NCBI GenBank assembly: GCA_963528625.1
Contig: CAURVQ010000019.1
Coordinates: 1-27,926, forward strand
Direction: 5' to 3'
DNA from: CALHVR01 sp963528625
GTDB lineage: Bacteria; Fusobacteriota; Fusobacteriia; Fusobacteriales; Leptotrichiaceae
Length of the DNA stretch: 27,926 nt
A program made the position numbers and the translations under genes. The notes under the pieces are model-generated. The model saw only the letters and a list, made by a program, of their open reading frames with translations. It did no database searches and had not been told where the DNA came from. This document shows positions 7,275 to 14,128 of the stretch, piece by piece (position 1 is the stretch's first letter; every line of letters begins with the position of its first letter).

Positions 7275-7430
7275 ATGTTTTCTCCTTAGTGAATAGCGAC
7301 TAAACTCATGTAAAAATCATTGTTTGAGCAAAGCGAGTTTTTTTATTTTTACAAAGCGTGGGAGTGTGTGAGCTTAGTCAGAAAACATCGGCACTTTGCC
7401 TTTTTGCTACTTTTGTGGCGACAAAAGTAG
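7275..7430. repeat. Array spacer, copy 5
   Basis: Nested palindrome 7275-7388 and perfect short palindrome 7407-7430 with loop GGCG. Confidence 0.8.
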
Positions 7431-7463
7431 ACACAGTTTCTTAATTTTTTCAAAAAAATAAAA

Positions 7464-7485
7464 AGCTGACTTTTTATCGCCAGCT
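7464..7485 (-). terminator. Terminator of toxin unit 5
   Basis: Minus strand AGCTG, loop, CAGCT followed by a run of T. The sequence is unrelated to the CACCGG hairpin of units 1-4 but sits in the same place, so the terminator function is kept by a different sequence. Confidence 0.65.
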
Positions 7486-7497
7486 GAAACAACAATT

Positions 7498-7569
7498 TTA
7501 GAATAAATTATGTGAAATGATTAAGTAGGTCACAACTAAAACTATTATTTTCTTAACTATACTAGACAT
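7498..7569 (-). CDS. Hydrophobic micropeptide, putative type I toxin, unit 5 (23 aa)
   Basis: ATG 7569 follows AAGGAGGTG. N-terminus MSSIVKK, core IIVLVVTYLII, tail SHNLF. It belongs with unit 4 to the second subtype. The single Thr in the core makes it slightly less hydrophobic. The unit 5 RNA matches 7559-7569 perfectly over 11 nt. Confidence 0.8.
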   Translation of the reverse strand: MSSIVKKIIVLVVTYLIISHNLF

Positions 7570-7631
7570 CATACACCTCCTTATTGCAAGATGTACACTT
7601 TCAAAATTGGCAAACTTCAAAAGTTAATATT

Positions 7632-7721
7632 ATTGTATCAATTATTTAATTAGATTTCAATCTTTTTTTATTTATTTTTTATAATAAAAAGCTTGCAAAA
7701 ACAAACTTAATAATGTATAAT
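7632..7721. promoter_or_regulatory. Divergent promoter pair, unit 5
   Basis: Toxin, minus: TTGAAA (7655-7660), 17 bp, TACAAT (7632-7637). Antitoxin, plus: TTGCAA (7693-7698), 17 bp, TATAAT (7716-7721). Confidence 0.78.
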
Positions 7722-7727
7722 AAACTT

Positions 7728-7783
7728 GTATAAAATACTAGACATACAAAATGGCAATTGAGGTAGCAATACCTCATTTTTTT
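7728..7783 (+). ncRNA. Antitoxin small RNA, unit 5
   Basis: Seed ATACTAGACAT at 7735-7745 equals plus-strand 7559-7569. Terminator GAGGTA, GCAA, TACCTC, A and seven T (7760-7783). Confidence 0.8.
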
Positions 7784-7795
7784 ATTCTGTGCCAC

Positions 7796-7840
7796 ATGTT
7801 TTCTCCTTAGCGAATAGCGACTAAGCTTATGGAAAAATCA
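7796..7840. repeat. Half copy of the array palindrome, fused to the 3' end of comM
   Basis: The left arm (ATGTTTTC, then GCGAATAGCGACTAAGC) is present but the sequence leaves the repeat right after AAAAATCATT. The TGA stop of comM (7838-7840 on the minus strand) lies within this remnant. It marks the right boundary of the array. Confidence 0.75.
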
Positions 7841-9349
7841 TTTCTTCCTATAATTTAAAGCTTCCAGTACATGCTCCACAGAAATTTCTTTACTTTCCTC
7901 AATATCTGCAATAGTTCTAGAAATTTTCAAAATTTTATCATACATTCTAACAGACAATTTCATTTGATTCATTGCAAGTTCAATAATATCTTGTATTTCC
8001 TTTGTCACAACACAATATTTTTTCAAATCTTTTTTTGTCATTTGACTATTTAACTTATATTGCTTATATCTTTCATATTGAATTTTTCTTGCTTTCATAA
8101 CTCTACTTTTTATACTTTTTGATGATTCACCCTCTTGATTTCCAAAAATTTCATCATTATTTAATCGCTTCATTTCAACATATAGATCAATTCTATCTAA
8201 AATCGGACCTGAAAATCTTTTTTGATAATTTTTTATATCTCTCAAACTATCTTTACACATTTCATCTTCCGGAAAATACCCAGAAGGCGTTGGATTTGAT
8301 GCCATTATCGTTATTCCTTTCACCGGATATTCATAAGTTACATTTGCACGCGATACAACAACCTTTCCATCTTCCAAAGGTTGTCTTAAAGTTTCAAGTG
8401 TTTTCACTCCAAATTCTCCAAGCTCATCTAAGAAAAATACACCGTTTAATGCAAGTGTAATTTCTCCAACTCTATTCGCTCCACCAACTAATGCCACTTG
8501 TGTTGCAGTATGATGCGGACTTCTAAACGGTCTTTTATTTACAATTGGATTATCTTTTGACAACATTCCCGACACGCTATAAATCTTCGTTGTTTCAATT
8601 ATTTCCTCATCTGTCATATCAGGCATTATCGTATTAAACCTTTTTGCCATCATTGATTTTCCAGAACCCGGATCTCCCATCAAAAATAAATTATGTCCTC
8701 CAGCTGCAGCTATTTCCATCGCCCTTTTTGCAAGCAACTGACCTTTCACTTCCGAAAAATCTAAATTATCATATTCTTTATTCTCTATTTTCTCTTTTTC
8801 TATTACTATCTTTTCAAGCAACTTCTCTACCCTAATTTCATCATTCAAAAATTCTATAACTTCCGAAATGTTTTCTACTGGCACAACTTCCAATCCATTT
8901 ATTAACCTTGATTCATTATAATTCCCTTTTGGAACAATAATTCCCTTTAGCTTTTTCTCTTTTGCCAAAATTGCTGCATTTATCGCTCCTTTTATATCTT
9001 TTATACTTCCGTTTAACGAAATTTCTCCCAAAATCAAATATTTAGCTAATTTCTCTATGTTTGTTATTTTTCCAATATTTGCGAGTATTCCAACAAAAAT
9101 AGGCAAATCAAAATGGCTACCTTTCTTTTTAATATCAGCTGGTGACAAGTTAATTAAAACTCTTTTTACCGGAAAAACTAGATCAATATTTTTGAAGCAA
9201 CTTCGTATTCTCTCCTTGCTTTCTGTAATTGCTAAATCTCCCATTCCAACTATATTAAAAACTGGTAGCCCGTTTGAAACATCTACTTCAACTTCAACTA
9301 TATATGACTCCACGCCAAAATAACTACAACTAAGTGTACTTACTGCCAT
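7838..9349 (-). CDS. comM: ComM/YifB family Mg-chelatase-like AAA+ ATPase
   Basis: About 503 residues from ATG 9349, chosen because AAGGGGGA sits just upstream and the protein then begins MAVSTLSCSYFG as in the family; an ATG 14 codons earlier lacks this. Residues 1-170 are the ChlI-like N-terminal domain. The AAA+ core has Walker A GDPGSGKS (about 225-232), the family stretch RPFRSPHHTATQVALVGG and Walker B VFFLDE (about 314-319), then SGPILDRIDL and a helical C-terminal domain. ComM is a helicase that promotes branch migration during integration of DNA taken up by natural transformation, so it hints at competence. Full family length; the final codons lie against the toxin-antitoxin array. 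Confidence 0.93.
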   Translation of the reverse strand: MAVSTLSCSYFGVESYIVEVEVDVSNGLPVFNIVGMGDLAITESKERIRSCFKNIDLVFPVKRVLINLSPADIKKKGSHFDLPIFVGILANIGKITNIEKLAKYLILGEISLNGSIKDIKGAINAAILAKEKKLKGIIVPKGNYNESRLINGLEVVPVENISEVIEFLNDEIRVEKLLEKIVIEKEKIENKEYDNLDFSEVKGQLLAKRAMEIAAAGGHNLFLMGDPGSGKSMMAKRFNTIMPDMTDEEIIETTKIYSVSGMLSKDNPIVNKRPFRSPHHTATQVALVGGANRVGEITLALNGVFFLDELGEFGVKTLETLRQPLEDGKVVVSRANVTYEYPVKGITIMASNPTPSGYFPEDEMCKDSLRDIKNYQKRFSGPILDRIDLYVEMKRLNNDEIFGNQEGESSKSIKSRVMKARKIQYERYKQYKLNSQMTKKDLKKYCVVTKEIQDIIELAMNQMKLSVRMYDKILKISRTIADIEESKEISVEHVLEALNYRKK

Positions 9350-9380
9350 ATAATTTCCCCCTTTTATTTCTTTATAAAAA

Positions 9381-9404
9381 ATACTCCACAATTATGTAGA
9401 GTAT
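9381..9404 (-). terminator. Intrinsic terminator between the MFS gene and comM
   Basis: Minus strand ATACTCTACA, short loop, TGTGGAGTAT (10 bp with one wobble) followed by TTTTTT. It would end the acc-to-MFS operon, but it also lies downstream of the comM promoter (9428-9456), so it may act as an attenuator in the comM leader. Confidence 0.7.
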
Positions 9405-9427
9405 CTCTTTTAATAATTATTTAATTT

Positions 9428-9456
9428 ATTATATAATTAATTTTAATTTTTGTCAA
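9428..9456 (-). promoter_or_regulatory. comM promoter
   Basis: Minus strand consensus TTGACA (9451-9456), 17 bp, TATAAT (9428-9433). It directly follows the stop codon of the MFS gene. Confidence 0.75.
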
Positions 9457-10605
9457 TTAAATTTCATTCTTTTTACTCATTCCAATTAAAACTAATAAAA
9501 TACCACCTATTGTCATTGCAATAAATAAATTTATATAATTTCCTGTACTATCAATTATAACTCCAAATATAATAGGTACAATTCCACCTATTATATAACC
9601 AAACGCCTGAACAATTCCTGAAACTATACTAGCTTCTTCTGGATTTTCTGCATAATCAAGTGGCATAAGCATCGCTATTGGGAACGAACCTCCAAGCCCT
9701 ATTGCTAAAAATATAATTATAACTATTGCCCAAAATACATTTATTTGTAAAAATATTGGTAACATAAGTCCCAAAGTTATACAACATGTCGCAAATATCG
9801 CCCATCCTTTTATTGTTCCAATTTTATGCATTGCAGTTGGAATTACAAAACCTGTAACCATTTGTGCTCCTACAAAAAATGTCAACAATGTAATTAAATG
9901 ATTTTCATTAATTTTTTCATTTTGTAAAAACGGAACAAGATACATAGACATACTATAAAAAATTCCCGATTGGACTCCAAAAAATATTATCATTTTCCAA
10001 ATATCAATGTCACTCCAATTAATTTTTATATTTTTTTCTTCTGATGAATCTTTTGTATTATCCATATACATTTTCCAAATAAAAGCTACAACTAATGAAA
10101 TTAACGCCCAAACTCCTAAAGCAATATTCCAATTTGTTTTATCTGAAATTATTTTAGTTACACTTGATACGATTAAAGATCCTAATCCCATAGCAAAAGT
10201 ATAAACTGCTATTAAAATACTTGAATGTTCCGGAAACTCTTTTTTTATAATTCCAGATAAAATAGGTCCAATTATCGCTATTGCAAATCCTATCCCAAAT
10301 GTAGATACTATTAATGTTACAAAGCTATTTGGAATAAATCTTCCTAGCGTCATCACACCTAATAAAATTAATAGATAAAATATACTTTTCTCCATCCCAA
10401 ACTGTCTTTGAACTTTTCCTACAATGAAAGCAAAAATCCCCATGCAAATTACAGGGATTCCCGTTAAAAGGCTTATTTGAAAATTTGATAAAGCTAAACT
10501 TTCTTGTATAATATTTTGAATAGGAGGAACGCTTGATATTCCTAATCTTAAATTAAACGCTACTAAAAATATTAACAACATATACACTATATTAAATTTC
10601 TTCAT
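9457..10605 (-). CDS. MFS transporter, CynX/NimT-like
   Basis: 382 residues with about 12 predicted membrane segments and no signal peptide. The start (AAAGGA site, ATG 10605) fits. The N-terminal stretch NLRLGISSVPP followed by LSNFQISLLTGIPVICMG matches the pattern of the CynX/NimT branch of the major facilitator superfamily, members of which are linked to cyanate or 2-nitroimidazole; the true substrate cannot be read from the sequence. It follows nusB by 32 nt and ends the operon before the hairpin at 9381-9404. It is the least expected member of that operon and may simply ride on its promoter. Confidence 0.8.
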   Translation of the reverse strand: MKKFNIVYMLLIFLVAFNLRLGISSVPPIQNIIQESLALSNFQISLLTGIPVICMGIFAFIVGKVQRQFGMEKSIFYLLILLGVMTLGRFIPNSFVTLIVSTFGIGFAIAIIGPILSGIIKKEFPEHSSILIAVYTFAMGLGSLIVSSVTKIISDKTNWNIALGVWALISLVVAFIWKMYMDNTKDSSEEKNIKINWSDIDIWKMIIFFGVQSGIFYSMSMYLVPFLQNEKINENHLITLLTFFVGAQMVTGFVIPTAMHKIGTIKGWAIFATCCITLGLMLPIFLQINVFWAIVIIIFLAIGLGGSFPIAMLMPLDYAENPEEASIVSGIVQAFGYIIGGIVPIIFGVIIDSTGNYINLFIAMTIGGILLVLIGMSKKNEI

Positions 10606-10637
10606 TCTTTTTCCTTTTCTATCTTACTACTATTTTT

Positions 10638-11042
10638 TTATTTTTTCTCATTTTTTACTAATTTTGCCAAAATTCCATTTAAAAATTCTTTTGTATCATC
10701 ATAAGCATATTTTTTAGCAATCTCTAAAGTTTCATTTATCGCTATTTCATAACCTACTTTTTCTACAATAATTTCATAAAATGAAAATTTTAATAACACT
10801 TTTTCTAATGTCCCCAATCTTTCATAAGTCCATCCTTCTAGTGTTTCTTTAATTTTTTCAATTAAAAATTCTTCATTTTTAATTATATTTTTTGTATAAT
10901 TTTTCAAAAATTCAATTTGATCCTCTTTAATTATTTCTTCTTTTTCAATTACTTCTTCAATTCTTTTTTCAATATTATTATCAATTAATTCTCTTTCAAA
11001 AAGAAGTTTAAATATTTCTTCTCTTATTTCTCTACGTGTCAT
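10638..11042 (-). CDS. nusB: Transcription antitermination factor NusB
   Basis: 134 residues, the usual NusB length. The N-terminal pattern RREIREEIFKLLFERE and the C-terminal LLKFSFYEI, YEIAINETLEIAKKYAYDDTKEFLNGILAKL are characteristic of the all-helical NusB fold, which binds boxA RNA together with NusE (ribosomal protein S10) and supports rRNA operon transcription. Its ATG shares one base with the TAA stop of amaP (TAATG), so translational coupling is likely. Confidence 0.93.
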   Translation of the reverse strand: MTRREIREEIFKLLFERELIDNNIEKRIEEVIEKEEIIKEDQIEFLKNYTKNIIKNEEFLIEKIKETLEGWTYERLGTLEKVLLKFSFYEIIVEKVGYEIAINETLEIAKKYAYDDTKEFLNGILAKLVKNEKK

Positions 11043-11668
11043 TAATTTTCCTCTTCTATTTTTTTGGGCGTTTTATCATAAGTTGATACTTTTTTTTCAG
11101 TTTCTATCCCACTTTTTTTATCTTCAATTATTTTTTTCTCAATTTTTGTTTCGGCTAAAACTTTTTTCAATTTAATAGAACTTTTCTTTACAGTTATTCC
11201 AACTGAATTTTCTACATATTTACTTAATTCTACTTGTATCTCAGATAATTTCCCACTCAAGTTTTCAACATTATATGCGTCAACTACTGCTTCAATTATT
11301 ACTGCTCTTCCTTTAGAATAAGATTTTACTTTAGTATTTTTTATAATATCTTGATTTACCAAATAATCTTTTGCAACTTCATTTATCGTTTTTATTGGAA
11401 TTTCTAAATCTCCACTTTTATTTTTAATTTTTTTATTTTGAGAATATTTTGTAAGTTTATTTATTGTTGCAAGTAAAAATATTATTAAATAAATCAAAGC
11501 TAAAAGCCCGATAATTATAATAATTTTTGTATCAGTCATGTCAATAAAGTCGTCCATTTGTTGTAAATAAGTCGTTTGAAATAAAAAATCTGATACACTT
11601 GAAAAAACAATTCCCATTAATCCTGCAATAATTGAAAATCTAGCTAAAAAACTTAATATCGTTATCAT
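11042..11668 (-). CDS. amaP: AmaP-like membrane anchor for Asp23 (alkaline shock response)
   Basis: 208 residues. Two hydrophobic segments near residues 5-30 and 48-70 (IIIIIGLLALIYLIIFLLATI) are followed by a cytoplasmic domain (about 90-165) with Asp23-like strands, then a Lys/Glu-rich tail. In Staphylococcus aureus AmaP anchors Asp23 at the membrane; this gene directly follows an Asp23-family gene by 12 nt, which supports the call. Good ribosome binding site AAAAGGAG before ATG 11668. It overlaps nusB by one base. Confidence 0.82.
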   Translation of the reverse strand: MITILSFLARFSIIAGLMGIVFSSVSDFLFQTTYLQQMDDFIDMTDTKIIIIIGLLALIYLIIFLLATINKLTKYSQNKKIKNKSGDLEIPIKTINEVAKDYLVNQDIIKNTKVKSYSKGRAVIIEAVVDAYNVENLSGKLSEIQVELSKYVENSVGITVKKSSIKLKKVLAETKIEKKIIEDKKSGIETEKKVSTYDKTPKKIEEEN

Positions 11669-11680
11669 AATTTACTCCTT

Positions 11681-12073
11681 TTAATCCTCTATTACAGGAA
11701 CAGCTTCTACTACTTCTTTTGAGCCTTCTTCAACTTTTACTACTTTTTGAATAAATACATTCACTTCTTGAACTTTTAACCCTGTCATATCAGTAATTCC
11801 ATCTACTACTTTTCTTTGAATTTCTCCCGCTAATGCTGGTAATTTCTGTCCATATTTCGCCACAACATATAAATCTAAAGTACATTCTGTTTCTCCTATT
11901 TCAACTTCAATCCCTTTATTTCCTGATGACGATACATTTTGAAAGAATTTTACAATTTCATTTTTTGAATTTGAGCCAGCTAAACTATAAACTCCTTCAA
12001 TTTCTGAAATTATTGTTTCTGCAATTGATGCCACTACTTCTGATGATATACTTATATTTCCTAATTCATTCAT
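11681..12073 (-). CDS. asp23: Asp23/Gls24 family envelope stress protein
   Basis: 130 residues. The order ISSEVVASIAETIISEIEGVYSLAG, then a variable loop, DLYVVAKYGQKLPALAGEIQRKV and MTGLKVQEVNVFIQKV is the hallmark of the Asp23/Gls24 (DUF322) family. Ribosome binding site GGAGG upstream of ATG 12073. It lies between accC (25 nt away) and amaP. In Gram-positive bacteria these proteins sit at the membrane and mark envelope stress; in this organism a similar role is an inference from the amaP partner. Confidence 0.88.
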   Translation of the reverse strand: MNELGNISISSEVVASIAETIISEIEGVYSLAGSNSKNEIVKFFQNVSSSGNKGIEVEIGETECTLDLYVVAKYGQKLPALAGEIQRKVVDGITDMTGLKVQEVNVFIQKVVKVEEGSKEVVEAVPVIED

Positions 12074-12098
12074 ATTTTTTCCTCCATATATTTAATTT

Positions 12099-13454
12099 TT
12101 ATTTTTCTAAAACTTCTTTAAAATGTGTTTCAATAAAATTTGTGTAAACTATTCCTTTTTTAAAATATTCATTATCTAAAACTTTTAAATGAAATGGAAT
12201 TGTTGTACTAACTCCTTCAATTTTAAATTCTTTTAATGCCCTTTTCATTCTAGCAATTGCTTCATCTCTTGTTGGAGCTTTTACGATTAATTTTGCAATC
12301 ATTGAATCATAATAAGGTGGTATTTCATAATTTTGGTATGAATGTGAATCCACTCTTACTCCAATTCCTCCTGAAGGCAAGTAAGTTTCAAGCGTTCCAA
12401 CTGAAGGCAAGAAACCATTATCACAATCTTCAGCATTTATTCTACACTCGATTGCATGTCCTGTTATTTCTATATCTTTTTGAGTAAAACTTAATTTTTC
12501 TCCAGCTGCCACTCTTATTTGCTCTTTTATTAAATCAACACCAGTTACTTCTTCCGTAATTGTATGCTCTACTTGTATTCTCGTATTCATTTCCATAAAA
12601 TAAAAATTCATATTTTTATCAACTAAAAATTCTAATGTTCCAACACTGTCATACCCAATTCCTTTAGCTAAATGTGCTGCAACTTTTCCCATTCTTTCTC
12701 TAGTTTTTTTATCAATTCCAACAGATGGAGACTCTTCTACTAATTTTTGGTGTCTTCTTTGGATTGTGCAATCTCTTTCTCCTAAATGCACAACATTCCC
12801 AAATTTGTCCCCAATTACTTGAATTTCAACATGTCTTGGCTCTTCTACATATTTCTCAATATATACATCTGGATTCCCAAAATTTGATTTTGCTTCATTT
12901 TGAGCTACAATAAAGTTTTCTACCAACTCTTTCTCATTATGAGCAATTCTCATTCCTTTTCCACCACCACCAGCTGTTGCTTTAATGATTACTGGGTAAG
13001 TGATCCATTTTGCTATTTTTTTAGCTTCCTCAACATTTGGCACAATTCCATCAGATCCTTTAGTCATAGGAACTTTATTTTTTTCAGCTGTTTTTCTCGC
13101 TGTCGCTTTATCACCCATCATCGTAATTACTTCCGGTTTTGGTCCTATAAATGTTATACCATTTTGCTCACATATTTTTGCAAATGAAGCATTTTCTGAT
13201 AAAAAACCAAATCCGGGATGAACTGCATCAGCTCCTGTAATTTGTGCCGTTGACAATATATGAGGGATTTTCAAATAAGAATCTATACTACTTGCAGGCC
13301 CAATACATACAGCTTCATCTGCTAATTTTACATGCAACGACTCTGCATCTGCTTCTGAATAAACTGCAACCGTAGCAATTCCCATTTCTCTTGCTGCTCT
13401 TATTACCCTTACTGCAATTTCTCCTCTATTTGCTATTAATATTTTTTTGAACAT
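12099..13454 (-). CDS. accC: Biotin carboxylase subunit of acetyl-CoA carboxylase
   Basis: About 451 residues from ATG 13454, preceded by GGGAGG; an ATG four codons upstream overlaps that site and is unlikely. The N-terminal FKKILIANRGEIAVRVIRAA, the glycine-rich ATP loop ATAGGGGKGM and the catalytic segment FMEMNTRIQVEH are intact, as is the C-terminal lobe (ECRINAED, PPYYDSMIAKLI). The enzyme carboxylates biotin on the carrier protein using ATP and bicarbonate, the first step of fatty-acid synthesis. The adjacent carrier-like gene lacks its biotinylation lysine, so a partner elsewhere is probably needed. accA and accD are not in the window. Confidence 0.95.
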   Translation of the reverse strand: MFKKILIANRGEIAVRVIRAAREMGIATVAVYSEADAESLHVKLADEAVCIGPASSIDSYLKIPHILSTAQITGADAVHPGFGFLSENASFAKICEQNGITFIGPKPEVITMMGDKATARKTAEKNKVPMTKGSDGIVPNVEEAKKIAKWITYPVIIKATAGGGGKGMRIAHNEKELVENFIVAQNEAKSNFGNPDVYIEKYVEEPRHVEIQVIGDKFGNVVHLGERDCTIQRRHQKLVEESPSVGIDKKTRERMGKVAAHLAKGIGYDSVGTLEFLVDKNMNFYFMEMNTRIQVEHTITEEVTGVDLIKEQIRVAAGEKLSFTQKDIEITGHAIECRINAEDCDNGFLPSVGTLETYLPSGGIGVRVDSHSYQNYEIPPYYDSMIAKLIVKAPTRDEAIARMKRALKEFKIEGVSTTIPFHLKVLDNEYFKKGIVYTNFIETHFKEVLEK

Positions 13455-13507
13455 TGTTCCTCCCAATTTTATTTATTTTAAAATAATATTTTATTTTTTA
13501 TTCGTTC

Positions 13508-13909
13508 TTACTTAATTTCTATAACGAACAAAGGTTTTCCATAATCTACCGGTGAATTATCTACAACTAATATTTCTTTTAAAATACCATTTACTGGAGA
13601 TTTTATATCAGTTTCCAATCCAATCGTATTAATTTTTGCTAATACCATTCCTTTTGAAACTTCTATATTTTTCTCAGTTTTAATCAATTTAATTTCTCCA
13701 ACATTTTGAGATTTTATAATTTCTTCATTTATAGTTGGAACTTCAGGTGTTTTTTGCTCAACTTTAGTTACGGGCATTTCTACAGCTTTATTTGGAGTTA
13801 TTTCAGAATTTTTTAAAGTTAATTTTACTTTACCGTATCTAATTTTAATTTCAGCCATCTCTTCTTTTTTGAGAACTTTCATCAATTCTTTTATATCACT
13901 TAAATCCAT
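13508..13909 (-). CDS. accB: AccB-like biotin carboxyl carrier domain protein lacking the biotinylation lysine
   Basis: About 133 residues. The first two codons are both ATG (13912, 13909); the second has better spacing from AGGAGG. The N-terminal DLSDIKELMKVLKKEEMAEIKIRYG and a Pro/Thr/Glu-rich linker are as in AccB. The C-terminal biotinyl-like fold aligns without gaps, from VLAKI to SPVNGILKEILV and PVDYGKPLFVIE, but where AccB proteins carry EAMKM this one reads NTIGL, with Gly in the place of Lys. I re-read the codons (AAT ACG ATT GGA TTG) to confirm. It therefore cannot be biotinylated at the usual site. It may be a structural or regulatory homologue. First gene of the accC operon. Confidence 0.8.
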   Translation of the reverse strand: MDLSDIKELMKVLKKEEMAEIKIRYGKVKLTLKNSEITPNKAVEMPVTKVEQKTPEVPTINEEIIKSQNVGEIKLIKTEKNIEVSKGMVLAKINTIGLETDIKSPVNGILKEILVVDNSPVDYGKPLFVIEIK

Positions 13910-13961
13910 CATTCCTCCTATGATTTTATATTTTGTATTTTTTCAGTCTAGTCTACTTTCT

Positions 13962-13990
13962 ATTTTATCATATTCAATCTTTTTTTTCAA
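13962..13990 (-). promoter_or_regulatory. Promoter of the accB-accC-asp23-amaP-nusB-MFS operon
   Basis: Minus strand TTGAAA (13985-13990), 17 bp, TAAAAT (13962-13967), about 50 nt before the accB start. The following genes have no gap longer than about 55 nt until the hairpin at 9381-9404. Confidence 0.6.
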
Positions 13991-14074
13991 ATCATTATGA
14001 AAAATTTAACATTAAATATATCAAATTTTTATCATTTTCTAAACAATAATAACTTTTATATCCATAATAAAAAA

Positions 14075-14108
14075 CCCCATATAGTTAGTGTCTACTAGCT
14101 ATATGGGG
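14075..14108 (-). terminator. Strong terminator of the outer membrane protein gene
   Basis: Minus strand CCCCATATAG and CTATATGGGG form a long stem extended by TAGT/ACTA with one mismatch, followed by TTTTTTATT. It starts about 20 nt after the stop of the barrel gene. Confidence 0.88.
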
Positions 14109-14128
14109 ATTTGTATTTTTTATATTTT

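Larger units (their letters stand above)
5190..7840. repeat. Tandem array of ~0.5-kb units: five type I toxin-antitoxin-like modules and one partial module
   Basis: The terminators of the plus-strand RNAs recur at 5288, 5770, 6271, 6767, 7239 and 7760, a period of 472-521 bp. Each unit holds, from left to right: a nested long palindrome, a short palindrome with arms CTACTTTTGT and ACAAAAGTAG, a minus-strand terminator, a minus-strand micro-ORF, its promoter, and a divergent promoter for a short plus-strand RNA. Units diverge in sequence while keeping every element, which argues for function rather than recent simple duplication. Confidence 0.9.

Noticed and set aside
5577..7569. Antitoxins as ordinary cis-antisense RNAs overlapping the toxin genes
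   Set aside because: The RNA genes lie about 100 bp or more to the right of the toxin starts and run away from them; complementarity comes from duplicated 11-15 nt seeds only.
5190..7840. CRISPR array or integron cassette array
   Set aside because: The period is about 500 bp, the repeated parts are promoters, terminators and palindromes, and there are no short repeats with unique spacers, no cas genes, no integrase and no attC-like sites.
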